Origin: Providencia sp.
Lineage (GTDB): Bacteria; Pseudomonadota; Gammaproteobacteria; Enterobacterales; Enterobacteriaceae
DNA: 64,000 nucleotides
Direction: 5' to 3'
Assembly: GCF_003533305.1 (NCBI RefSeq)
Contig: NZ_DOEH01000026.1
Coordinates: forward strand, 18,349-82,348
Positions 25,411 to 33,612 of this stretch are shown piece by piece; position 1 is the first letter of the stretch; each line of letters starts with the position of its first letter. The translations under genes and the position numbers were made by a program. The notes below the pieces were generated by a model. The model had not been told where the DNA came from and searched no databases. It saw only the letters and a list, made by a program, of their open reading frames with translations.

Positions 25411-26307
25411 TTAGAATGGAATTGAAGCCTTTAGATAAATTTGTGAACCTTCTGGACGATTTCTTACACCAAAATCTTTCTCCCACTTAGCCGTAAACAA
25501 CCAGCCTTGTGGATTCGCATAGCGAATTGATGGTCCAATCGCATAGGCTCGAGCCTTACCTTGAGCTGAATTGTCACCGCTATCATCCGTTGTTTGCCAG
25601 AAGGTATAGCCACCAATACCCGCCACCCAACCATTACCAAATCCCCAACCTAATGCATAATCGGTATGAAAGGCCTGCCCTGAGCGGGTTTTCGTATCAT
25701 TGTTTTTGAAATTAAAGTCATACATCATTTTTAAATCGGCATTGATTCCAACGGGTGGAATATAGCTAATTGCCCAAACTGGCTGTAGCGCCCAGTAATT
25801 CTTACCTAAGCTTGATGGATCTGTTTTACTGTATTTTCCTGTTGGCGCATAAGCATCTAAGCCAACCACATAATGTAAATCAGCGGATGGATGAAAACCC
25901 AATGCAGGACCAAAAGTAACATCCCCCAAGCCTCGACTGGTATCTTTTTTCCCTGCCGCTTTTGCGGTCACATCTAACAATGGGACGATAGTATGAAAAG
26001 CCAGATCGCCACCCAGTATCTTTTGATCAGTAACCCAAATTAAACGCGGCGCTAAAACATTCACATTCACACTAAAACCCGGAACGGGTATTTTATCGCC
26101 TTTGTTATCTCGCACACTGTCATAGTGCGCATTACCGCCGTACATCAATACATGAACTCCTGGCGGTGGCAGCGCACCTGACATAAAATTCTCTAATCCG
26201 TCAGGATAGATCCCTAATCCTCCCCCTTCGGTTGCAACAGCACCCAATGAAAGTGCGCCGAGACACGAACCTGCTACCAGCTTGCTGATTGTTTTCTTAT
26301 TCATCAT
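25411..26307 (-). CDS. Outer-membrane transporter of aromatic-degradation type (MetA/SphA-like)
   Basis: A secreted protein of about 298 residues. It has a signal peptide ('KLVAGSCLGALSLGAVA') followed by a beta-strand-rich body ending in 'IYLKASIPF', whose final phenylalanine is the outer-membrane insertion signal. It resembles the family of barrels often encoded with phenol or other aromatic degradation genes and thought to take up hydrophobic substrates ('GLGDVTFGPALGFHPSADLHYVVGLDAYAPTGKY'). The frame runs to 26319, but an AGGA site favours ATG codons at 26307 or 26304. It is last in the upper operon and could be the entry pore for indole or a related compound. Confidence 0.75.
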   Translation of the reverse strand: MMNKKTISKLVAGSCLGALSLGAVATEGGGLGIYPDGLENFMSGALPPPGVHVLMYGGNAHYDSVRDNKGDKIPVPGFSVNVNVLAPRLIWVTDQKILGGDLAFHTIVPLLDVTAKAAGKKDTSRGLGDVTFGPALGFHPSADLHYVVGLDAYAPTGKYSKTDPSSLGKNYWALQPVWAISYIPPVGINADLKMMYDFNFKNNDTKTRSGQAFHTDYALGWGFGNGWVAGIGGYTFWQTTDDSGDNSAQGKARAYAIGPSIRYANPQGWLFTAKWEKDFGVRNRPEGSQIYLKASIPF

Positions 26308-26379
26308 TTTTCCTGCCATAGTGGGTTGTCTTACTGTGTGTGCTTTGCTTGTTATTGTGCATTTCCATTGCTTATTTGA

Positions 26380-27993
26380 TTATGTTCTACGTTTTACAGC
26401 TAATTTCTGAGCAACTAAATATCCTGAGCCGCCACCAAGACCGGGACCTGGATGAGTTGAGGCTCCAATATGAAATAGATTTTTCACTGCGGTTTGATGT
26501 GTTTTTGTTTGCCCTGATGCAGCAAAAGGACGTAACCAGAAAAATTGATCAGGTGAGCAGGTTCCTGAATAAGGATCGCCACCAACCAGATTACAGTTGT
26601 AATTCTCTAAATCTGCTGGAGAAATTACTTTTCGTCCAACAATTAAGGAAGTAAAACCAGGCATGACCAACTCTAAACGTTGCTGGATTCTATCCGCGAC
26701 TGCTTCACGGACAGTTTCATTCCAACGACCATCCGCTGGAACTGTAATTTCCCCTGCCGCATCACCTTTTAATTGACGAGGTAATTCTTGCATCTGGATC
26801 CATAAGATCCACCCACCATCAGGGGCTCTACTTGGATCTAATGCGGTTGGCTGGCCAATACCAAAAGTCGGCCTGTCAGGTAAATAACCATTATTCGCTT
26901 GTGTTACCGATAGGCAAACTTGTTCCATGCTTTCCGTAAAATGCACTAAAGGCACATTGCGCAATTCAGGGTTACACCATGGTGGCGGCGCACTCAATGC
27001 AAAATGGATTTGCATACCTGCTCGCCCATAACGGTAACCTTTTGCGCTTTGCATCACTTGGGGAGAAACATCATCAAGCAATGAGCCATACAACTGAGTC
27101 GGCGTCACATTGCACACCACACTTTCAGTGGCATTGAACACTTCACCATTTGCAATGACACCCGTCGCTCGACTATTTTTTCCACTGCCTTGAGTGATAA
27201 TTTTCTCAACATGCATTCCCGTTTGTAATTGACCGCCGTGCTCTTCAATGACTTTGGCAAAAGCCTCGACAATACGGAAACTTCCCCCTTTAACAACCGG
27301 CATTCCACCTGCAACAACCGCGGCAAAAGTAAGCTTACCAATCAACGCTGAACTAGCTTCATCAGGCCCGAGTCCAGTGTGCAACACCCATGGAGCCATC
27401 AGCGCGCGACTAAAATCATGCTGTAATTCACGTTCAGACCAACGACGAAAACTTTCAACACCCGACTTAGCGAAATCAAGCAACCCATCAACGCCACGTT
27501 TACGCCACTCGGAAAACAATAGCTTTAACATGCCACCGCTATACGGATTCTGTCCTAACAAACCAAAAGTTAGCGCCGCATCTTCTGTAAATAATTTATC
27601 GGCCATCCGACGAAAGACCAAACCATCACCAGGAGCAATACTATCGAGTTGCTTAGCCGCTTCAGCAATATCACGTTTTAAAGCAATTGATTTACCATCC
27701 GGTTGAACCAATCCGGTTGAATAATCACATTGCGCAAATTCCAAACCCTGTTTTTTTAAATAGGGTTCGAGCTCTTGATAACCAGGACTGCCCACAAATA
27801 AGGAATACCAGCAAGAAAGCAGGTCATGGGTATAGCCTTCAAATAAATTTTCTGTACGAATACAGCCACCTAAGCTTTCATTTCGCTCAAGCACTAAAAC
27901 CGATTTTCCGCGTACTGCCAATAAAGCGGCACACATTAATGAGTTCATTCCACTGCCAACAACAATGACTTGTGGATCGGAGAATGTTGCCAT
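26380..27993 (-). CDS. FAD-dependent oxidoreductase, phytoene-desaturase-like
   Basis: A 537-residue flavoprotein. The N-terminal dinucleotide fold 'VIVVGSGMNSLMCAALLAVRGKSVLVLERNE' and the C-terminal FAD motif 'FHIGASTHPGPGLGGGSGYLVAQ' define the NAD(P)/FAD-dependent amine-oxidase/phytoene-desaturase group. The gene is three bases after the isatin-hydrolase-like gene and is clearly part of the upper operon. In an indole pathway an oxidation such as dioxindole or indoxyl to isatin is needed, and this enzyme could supply it. The family also desaturates lipids, so the substrate is open. Confidence 0.8.
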   Translation of the reverse strand: MATFSDPQVIVVGSGMNSLMCAALLAVRGKSVLVLERNESLGGCIRTENLFEGYTHDLLSCWYSLFVGSPGYQELEPYLKKQGLEFAQCDYSTGLVQPDGKSIALKRDIAEAAKQLDSIAPGDGLVFRRMADKLFTEDAALTFGLLGQNPYSGGMLKLLFSEWRKRGVDGLLDFAKSGVESFRRWSERELQHDFSRALMAPWVLHTGLGPDEASSALIGKLTFAAVVAGGMPVVKGGSFRIVEAFAKVIEEHGGQLQTGMHVEKIITQGSGKNSRATGVIANGEVFNATESVVCNVTPTQLYGSLLDDVSPQVMQSAKGYRYGRAGMQIHFALSAPPPWCNPELRNVPLVHFTESMEQVCLSVTQANNGYLPDRPTFGIGQPTALDPSRAPDGGWILWIQMQELPRQLKGDAAGEITVPADGRWNETVREAVADRIQQRLELVMPGFTSLIVGRKVISPADLENYNCNLVGGDPYSGTCSPDQFFWLRPFAASGQTKTHQTAVKNLFHIGASTHPGPGLGGGSGYLVAQKLAVKRRT

Positions 27994-27996
27994 AAC

Positions 27997-28779
27997 TCAC
28001 CCCACAAGTGCGAGTACACGTAAAGGACTACCAGAACCGCCTTCAATTTTCAAAGGCGCAGCCACAATTACCACTCCTGTTGCAGGCAGTTGATCGAGAT
28101 TTTTCAAACATTGCAGGCCATATTTGTTATTGCCATGCATTAAAGTGTGGCATGGATAAGGCACAGGCCAAGCGTAGGATTGCCCTGCGTCGGTATTGAT
28201 AGTTTCAACACCAAAACCTTTTACATCACGCTGATGAATAAGCCACTCGACCGCCTCTTGAGAAGGCCCCGGCGTATGAGCGCCGTCTTCACGCATATTG
28301 ACATACGCTTCTGGATTATCTGATTTTTTCGACCAATCAGTTCTAAACAAAACCCAAGCATTTGATGGAATTTTTCCGTGTTTAACTTCCCACTGTTGTA
28401 AGAAATCGACAGTCAGTACCCAATCCGAATTTTGTGCCACTTCTTTACTCGCATCAACAACCACAGCTGGGGCAACAAAGTGGTGCACAGGGATGGTATC
28501 AACGGTGTTATTGGCTTGATCTTTACCACTTATCCAATGAATCGGGGCGTCAAAGTGGGTGCCAGTATGTTCACCACAACTAAAATTATTCCAATACCAT
28601 GCAGGGCCATTGTCATCATAGCGGGAGATTTGCTCCATACTAAATGACCATACCTGTCCGAATTGCTCCGGCAGTTGCAGCGCAGGAAAAGACGGTGATA
28701 GCGTCTGTGTCAGGTCGATAACCTGAATATTGCCTTGTTGTAATTGCGTGGCAAATGACATTAATAATTGCTGATCCAT
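27997..28779 (-). CDS. Isatin hydrolase-like cyclase-family enzyme
   Basis: A 260-residue member of the cyclase/kynurenine-formamidase-like family. It has the Mn/Zn-binding signature H-x-G-T-H-x-D-x-P-x-H complete at residues 71-81 ('HTGTHFDAPIH'). Length and the surrounding 'GPAWYWNNFSCGEHTG' and 'GFGVETINTDAGQSYAWPVPYPCH' segments resemble isatin hydrolase, which opens the isatin lactam to isatinate. The context next to an indole-type monooxygenase supports that over other cyclase-family reactions. The gene ends three bases before the FAD oxidoreductase. Confidence 0.8.
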   Translation of the reverse strand: MDQQLLMSFATQLQQGNIQVIDLTQTLSPSFPALQLPEQFGQVWSFSMEQISRYDDNGPAWYWNNFSCGEHTGTHFDAPIHWISGKDQANNTVDTIPVHHFVAPAVVVDASKEVAQNSDWVLTVDFLQQWEVKHGKIPSNAWVLFRTDWSKKSDNPEAYVNMREDGAHTPGPSQEAVEWLIHQRDVKGFGVETINTDAGQSYAWPVPYPCHTLMHGNNKYGLQCLKNLDQLPATGVVIVAAPLKIEGGSGSPLRVLALVG

Positions 28780-28793
28780 AGTGTCTCCTGCGC

Positions 28794-29330
28794 CTAGAGC
28801 GCGTCATGTAAAGCAGTAAAAGCACCGCTATGAAAAACTAAAGGTTTACCCGTTTCACTGCCGATACGGCGAACATGTCCAACCATTAATAGATGGTCAC
28901 CAATGTGATCCTGTTTGTGATTTTCACAAACTAAAGTGACGATAGCCCCATGTAATGCAGGTAAACCTTCTGGCGTAATATGAATGGCAACATTCTCAAA
29001 TTTATTTTCAATACGAGGATTCGCAAAACGCATGGCTAGCTCTTGGTGATCCTTACCCAAAATATTAATAGTGAAATGCTGGCAATCACGAAATGCTGCT
29101 AAGTTCGGCGAATGGTTAACTAAACTCCATAACACTAGCGGAGGATCGAGTGAAAGGGATGCAAATGAGTTAATGGTCAACCCAACATCACGACCATCCG
29201 CAGTACGCGTCGTGACGATTGCCACCCCTGTCGGGTAGCAACCAAGTAAATTGCGCAACGTTTTTGATTCAAATTCGGTATGACCCCATTGGCTGTCACA
29301 CATTAGCGTATCCTCTGCAATCATAGACAT
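28794..29330 (-). CDS. Flavin reductase component of the monooxygenase
   Basis: A 178-residue flavin reductase of the HpaC/StyB type ('LLGCYPTGVAIVTTRTADGRDVGLTINSFASLSLDPPLVLWSL' region, residues ~28-70, then 'HFTINILGKDHQELAMRFA' and 'HLLMVGHVRRI'). It would provide reduced FAD to the StyA-like oxygenase encoded 15 bases upstream. Such two-component systems start styrene and indole oxidation. Two Met codons precede the conserved region, so the start may be a few residues later. Confidence 0.88.
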   Translation of the reverse strand: MSMIAEDTLMCDSQWGHTEFESKTLRNLLGCYPTGVAIVTTRTADGRDVGLTINSFASLSLDPPLVLWSLVNHSPNLAAFRDCQHFTINILGKDHQELAMRFANPRIENKFENVAIHITPEGLPALHGAIVTLVCENHKQDHIGDHLLMVGHVRRIGSETGKPLVFHSGAFTALHDAL

Positions 29331-29345
29331 ACTGATTCCTTCCCG

Positions 29346-30590
29346 TTAAGCGCGGGCTTCTTCCATCATTTGAGATTGAATATAGGCTTCGCAGGCTTGC
29401 CCATCTTTCCACCATGGGAATAATACTGGCGGATAGTTAAAAGCATTCGCGATAGTATGGGCGAGTGATGGCAATTGTTGCGCCGCACCTAATAAGTGCA
29501 AAATATGAGGCTCTGGCGGGGCTAATAACGAATTAGTCCATTCCACAACATTGCGGCCGTATTTCCAGAATTGCTCGAATGTTTCAGTCATCCACTCCGC
29601 GGTATAAGCCTTGTCTCCATGCGCTAAAATCGCGTCATAATAGACTTTGCACGCTTTGGTGGCATTGTTAGAACCTTGTCCTGTGAGTGGATCATTGGTC
29701 ACTAATGCATCCCCTAATCCGAACACTACCTTGCCCGATGGCAATGTCAGAACAGGTTTACGTACCGTTGGTGCAAAACGACCCGCCAGAATACCGTTAT
29801 CATCGGTCAACTCGATATTGCGGCAACGATCCGCTTCCCAAGGTAAATATGTGTTGAGGATCTTTTTGCTATAAGCCAAATGTTCTTGTGGAGTACGCGC
29901 TTCATTCCATTGATCCATCGGCCCCCCCGGAACGCCTTCAAATACCATGATGTGACAATCGCCACTATTAGTAAGTGAGGGAAACACAAAATATTCGCCA
30001 ATACCGGGGATCAAATTAAAGGAGACTTGTGAATATTCTGGCGTTGGTAACATGCCATGAACATAAGTCAGCGCTAATGCGCGCTGTGGCTTATCATAGG
30101 GTGAGCGAGATGCATCACGCTCGAGAAGTTTGACTATCTCGCCTTTACCACCTGCCAGTATCACTAAATCATGAGTTTCAGCTAAACGCTCAAGCTCAGC
30201 AACACCCACATCTTCGATGCGCAAATTACCGCCACGAGCGGCAAATAGCTCCATCCAGTAAGGCATTTTGATTCGTTGATCAACTGCCTGTGCATAGTTA
30301 TCTAAGCGAGAACGCCATGTGATCGCTTTTTCACCCGGTTTTTCTGGGTGGGGAACGGTAAAGCCAATACCTTCAACGGGTGGGCATTCGTCTTCCCAAA
30401 AGTTAATTCCAAGGTCACGCTCAAATTGCAGTGAAATATCAAACATACATTGGCTAGACATCACGCGACCATTTTTGACATCATCCGGTGTACGGTTAGT
30501 GGCGACGGTGACTTCATAACCTTTGTTCAAGAGGCCTAAAGCCAATGGCATACCCGCTTGACCACCACCTACGATTGCAATACGACGCAT
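29346..30590 (-). CDS. StyA/indole-oxygenase-like FAD monooxygenase
   Basis: A 414-residue single-component-size flavoprotein oxygenase. It has the N-terminal FAD fold 'RRIAIVGGGQAGMPLALGLLNKGYEV' and 'LVILAGGKGEIVKLLERD'. The second FAD region is 'KVVFGLGDALVTNDPLTGQGSNNATK', typical of styrene monooxygenase StyA and the indole oxygenase (IifC type) of Acinetobacter. With the reductase next door it would epoxidise or dihydroxylate indole at C2-C3. The SDR encoded upstream and the isatin-hydrolase-like enzyme downstream fit the following steps. Styrene remains an alternative, but no styrene-oxide isomerase is present. Confidence 0.85.
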   Translation of the reverse strand: MRRIAIVGGGQAGMPLALGLLNKGYEVTVATNRTPDDVKNGRVMSSQCMFDISLQFERDLGINFWEDECPPVEGIGFTVPHPEKPGEKAITWRSRLDNYAQAVDQRIKMPYWMELFAARGGNLRIEDVGVAELERLAETHDLVILAGGKGEIVKLLERDASRSPYDKPQRALALTYVHGMLPTPEYSQVSFNLIPGIGEYFVFPSLTNSGDCHIMVFEGVPGGPMDQWNEARTPQEHLAYSKKILNTYLPWEADRCRNIELTDDNGILAGRFAPTVRKPVLTLPSGKVVFGLGDALVTNDPLTGQGSNNATKACKVYYDAILAHGDKAYTAEWMTETFEQFWKYGRNVVEWTNSLLAPPEPHILHLLGAAQQLPSLAHTIANAFNYPPVLFPWWKDGQACEAYIQSQMMEEARA

Positions 30591-30625
30591 AGTTTATTCC
30601 TCAATGAAATTAAAATGATGATGTC

Positions 30626-31411
30626 TTATTCAGCAAGACGGGGAATTGCGGGTTTAGCCTGTTCAGGCCCCATAGCGGAGTAACCGCCATCGACAGCGTA
30701 ATCTGCGCCAGTAACAAAACTTGCCAGATCAGAAAGTAGGAAAGCCACCACCTGAGCAATTTCTTCAGGGTCGCCAACACGTTTTAATAGGTGATAATCA
30801 GCCGCAACGCGGTCTGTTTTTTGACGATCGCCACCCGTAATTTCATCCATCACTCGAGACCATGTCCAACCGGGAGATACCGAATTCACTCGTATTCCCT
30901 CGGCGGCATAATCCATCGCTTGGCTGCGTGTCACTTCAAGTAAGGTTGATTTTGATGCGGGATAAAGCCAACGGCCTGTCTGGGCGACAGAAGATGAAAT
31001 ACTGGTAAAATTAACAATCGCGCCTTTGCCTGCTTTTACAAAATGCGCTTTAGCAAATTGTGCCGCCATGACAGCACTAACAACGTTAATATTCAAAGCA
31101 GTGAGCCAATCCTGCCTTGTGGATGACTGGCCTTCATCAAGATAAGTGGCAGCCAGATTAACTAAAAAATCGAGTTGACCATATTTTTGCGCAACTCTAT
31201 CAATACCTTGTTTAAGCTGTTGATCATCAGTAATATCAACCGCTAAAAAATCGATACTAGGCTCAGACTGAGCGACTTTTTCGCCATTAATTCTATCGAT
31301 ATCAAAAATGGTGACTTTAACACCATAAGAGCTCAATATTTTCGCCACTGTTGCGCCAATCTTAGTTGCGCCTCCGGTGACAATTGCAACTTTCCCCTGC
31401 AAACCTTTCAT
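30626..31411 (-). CDS. Short-chain dehydrogenase/reductase of the upper pathway
   Basis: A 261-residue SDR with the cofactor motif 'VTGGATKIGATVAK', 'LVNLAAT' (NNAG-type motif), and the catalytic Ser with 'YPASK' (Tyr-x-x-x-Lys). The C-terminus 'FVTGADYAVDGGYSA' is typical. The frame runs to 31465, but an ATG at 31411 follows a GAGGG site and gives normal length. It is the first gene of the upper operon. In the Acinetobacter iif cluster an SDR oxidises the first oxygenation product and prevents indigo formation. The same role is plausible here. Confidence 0.85.
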   Translation of the reverse strand: MKGLQGKVAIVTGGATKIGATVAKILSSYGVKVTIFDIDRINGEKVAQSEPSIDFLAVDITDDQQLKQGIDRVAQKYGQLDFLVNLAATYLDEGQSSTRQDWLTALNINVVSAVMAAQFAKAHFVKAGKGAIVNFTSISSSVAQTGRWLYPASKSTLLEVTRSQAMDYAAEGIRVNSVSPGWTWSRVMDEITGGDRQKTDRVAADYHLLKRVGDPEEIAQVVAFLLSDLASFVTGADYAVDGGYSAMGPEQAKPAIPRLAE

Positions 31412-31663
31412 TTTTGTGCCCTCTTCTTGCTCATTCGAAACAATGCACTCACAAATAATTAACATGACTTATCATTGCGCAAAAAAAGGAAAAATCGGTA
31501 GCCGCTATACGCAAAGATTATCCAATCAGCGCGGCAATTTGAGAAATAAAGTGATGATATAATTAGACAAATAGCCACATTAAGCAGTGGCTATCCAAAA
31601 AATGAAAAGTGTGAGTTACCACTATGAAAAGAAAAAGGGATAAAATATTGCGCCATAATCGCT

Positions 31664-32167
31664 TTATGGACGTTCTAAAATTTGTGCTCCTGGGCCTCGA
31701 CTTCCTAAAAAATCCTCAGGGTTGCGCAATGGACAATCGCTGAGTGAGAGACAGCCACAGCCAATACAGTGATCTAACTCATTACGTAAACGAGTTAACT
31801 GTTTGATTCGTCGATCTAAAGATGTTTTCCATTGCGTTGACATCTCTTTCCATTGCTCAGAAGTTAGCTTACTGTTAGCCGGAAAACGTCCCAGCGCATC
31901 TTGAATCTCCTTCAAAGGGATACCTGTACTTTGAGCGACTTTAATAATAGCGATATAACGCAGCACAATGGGTGGAAAACGTCGCTGATTTCCTTGTGTT
32001 CGGGTACTTTGAATCAATCCTTTTGACTCATAAAAATGCACCGTGGATACCGCCACTCCAGAACGACTCGCAACCTCACCTACCGTTAAAGCCCTACTAA
32101 AATCAATGGGTTCTTCTTTGACTTCCCTTATTTTTATCGTTTTTGTGTCTTTGTTTTCCATTTTCAT
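31664..32167 (-). CDS. soxR: Redox-sensing regulator SoxR
   Basis: A 167-residue MerR-family protein. The winged-helix DNA-binding segment '[26 protein letters not shown]' and the following 'GNQRRF' match SoxR closely. The [2Fe-2S] site '[17 protein letters not shown]' carries all four cysteines. It has about 13 more N-terminal residues than E. coli SoxR. Oxidised by redox-cycling compounds, SoxR activates promoters with an overlong spacer. Exactly such a promoter lies in the divergent region at 32178-32208. Here the target is not a soxS gene but an efflux operon, a pattern known for SoxR outside E. coli. Confidence 0.95.
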   Translation of the reverse strand: MKMENKDTKTIKIREVKEEPIDFSRALTVGEVASRSGVAVSTVHFYESKGLIQSTRTQGNQRRFPPIVLRYIAIIKVAQSTGIPLKEIQDALGRFPANSKLTSEQWKEMSTQWKTSLDRRIKQLTRLRNELDHCIGCGCLSLSDCPLRNPEDFLGSRGPGAQILERP

Positions 32168-32177
32168 ACACCTTTGC

Positions 32178-32208
32178 TTGACCTCAACTTAACTTAAGGT
32201 TTTATAGT
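32178..32208 (+). promoter_or_regulatory. SoxR-type promoter with 19-bp spacer and SoxR box
   Basis: The -35 box TTGACC (32178-32183) and the -10 box TATAGT (32203-32208) are separated by 19 bases, the distorted spacing that MerR-family activators correct. The spacer contains CCTCAACTTAACTTAAGG (32182-32199), which matches the SoxR box consensus CCTCAAGTTAACTTGAGG at 16 of 18 positions. It faces the efflux genes. Confidence 0.88.
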
Positions 32209-32257
32209 GCCCCACTCTGCACTTGTCAATTAAAGTTATTTTTAAGGGGGAGGCACT

Positions 32258-32481
32258 ATGTCATCGATAATCAACAAAATTTTAGAGAGCAACAAGTGTG
32301 GATTATTACTCAGGTGTTGATCTTAGTTTTATTTGCTTCAACCAGCTTAGCCAAAATCACAATATTTTGGGCAATCGAACATGTGCACTTATGGGTGAGT
32401 TAATAGTGGTGGCTATTACTGAACATTTTCGGCGTCTGTATTTCACGCAAACTGCGTAAAAGTAGTAGGAAACTAGAATGA
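32258..32481 (+). pseudogene. Disrupted small membrane-protein gene heading the efflux operon
   Basis: A strong ribosome site (GGGGGAGG) precedes an ATG at 32258, but that frame stops after about 20 codons. Another frame, open from 32260, encodes a hydrophobic segment ('WIITQVLILVLFASTSLA', about 32300-32355). It then meets TAA TAG at about 32400-32405, and continues as 'WWLLLNIFGVCISRKLRK' to a TGA at 32479-32481 that overlaps the ATG of the adaptor gene (ATGA). The overlap suggests a formerly coupled gene of about 75 codons with two transmembrane segments, now broken by a frameshift and two stops. I do not recognise the family. Sequencing error or a programmed event are alternatives. Confidence 0.55.
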
Positions 32482-33602
32482 CTAAAAAAAATATGAATAA
32501 AAAAACAATAATAACCTTCTGTGTAATATTACTCACAATAGGTAGTGGCGCAGCCATCTATTCGACTTATGCACAACATGATGAAAATAAACAAACCGCT
32601 TATCAATATCCTTCTGTCAAAGTAGCCTTAGCACCCGTCACTTTAGCGAGTGCCCCTCGTACATTTTATGGCGTAGGCGAATTAGAAGCTGGCAACCAAG
32701 TTTTTGTTGCCGCGGAAACTCAAGGTCGTATTACTAAAATCTATTTTGAATCTGGTCAGCAAGTTAAAAAAGGCCAACTTTTAGTTCAACTCAATGATGC
32801 CGTCGAACAAGCTGATTTGACTCGCTATCAAGCACAAATGCGCAATGCAACACGCTTGTATGATAGAACACGCTCACTAGCAACTCAGCACTTAGTAGCA
32901 GAGGCTCAAGTTGATAGTACCCGAGCAGAACGAGATATCGCCCAAGGACTTATTTTACAAACCCATGCCTTGATCGCCCAAAAAGCTATTCACGCCCCTT
33001 TTGATGGCGTCATTGGTATTCGTCAAGTGCATGATGGACAATATTTAAGCCCTGGGGAAGCCATTGCTAGCCTCGTTGATACTCAAACATTAAAGCTCAA
33101 TTTTTCATTAGACGAACAAGCTTCACCTGAACTACACCAAGGACAACTTGTTGATATTTCTGTCGATGCTTACCCCGGAAAAGTCTTTCCCGCTCGCATT
33201 ACCGCTATTGACCCACTCATTGGCAAATCACGGACTATCGCCCTACAAGCCACATTAAATAATAGCGATGGCACATTAAAATCTGGCATGTATGCCAATG
33301 TTAATGTTGTTCGCCAAGTGAGTAATGAAGTGCTGACGATCCCTGAAACAGCAGTAACGTATACCGCTTACGGTGACACTGTTTTTATTACAAAGGGGAG
33401 TGGTAATGCCATGACTGCAAAACGAATTTCAGTCAAAACCGGTCAACGCTGGAATGGAAAAATCGAGATAGAACAAGGTTTAAAAGCAAATGATCAAGTC
33501 GTCACTTCAGGGCAATTACGTCTAAATGATGGTTCGCCAATCACGCCTATAGCGCAAGATACATTATCTCAACCGATGATAGATACGGCTCAAGGTTCAT
33601 AA
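32478..33602 (+). CDS. RND efflux periplasmic adaptor subunit (MexH-like)
   Basis: A 374-residue membrane-fusion protein with an N-terminal membrane anchor ('IITFCVILLTIGSGAAIYST'). A lipoyl half-motif is 'VGELEAGNQVFVAAETQGRITKIYFESGQQVKKGQ', followed by a short alpha-helical hairpin, the second lipoyl half 'AIHAPFDGVIGIRQVHDGQYLSPG', and beta-barrel and membrane-proximal domains. It bridges the RND pump to an outer-membrane channel. It lies downstream of a SoxR promoter and 10 bases before the pump gene. No outer-membrane factor gene is present here, so a shared TolC-type channel is likely. Confidence 0.92.
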   Translation: MTKKNMNKKTIITFCVILLTIGSGAAIYSTYAQHDENKQTAYQYPSVKVALAPVTLASAPRTFYGVGELEAGNQVFVAAETQGRITKIYFESGQQVKKGQLLVQLNDAVEQADLTRYQAQMRNATRLYDRTRSLATQHLVAEAQVDSTRAERDIAQGLILQTHALIAQKAIHAPFDGVIGIRQVHDGQYLSPGEAIASLVDTQTLKLNFSLDEQASPELHQGQLVDISVDAYPGKVFPARITAIDPLIGKSRTIALQATLNNSDGTLKSGMYANVNVVRQVSNEVLTIPETAVTYTAYGDTVFITKGSGNAMTAKRISVKTGQRWNGKIEIEQGLKANDQVVTSGQLRLNDGSPITPIAQDTLSQPMIDTAQGS

Positions 33603-33612
33603 GGAAGACGCT

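Noticed and set aside
27248..27706. 152-codon plus-strand ORF
   Set aside because: Lies wholly antisense within the FAD oxidoreductase gene, whose motifs are intact; a shadow frame.
32258..32481. mexG homologue upstream of the adaptor gene
   Set aside because: The decayed frame is too short (about 75 codons) and shows no DoxX-type motif expected of MexG.
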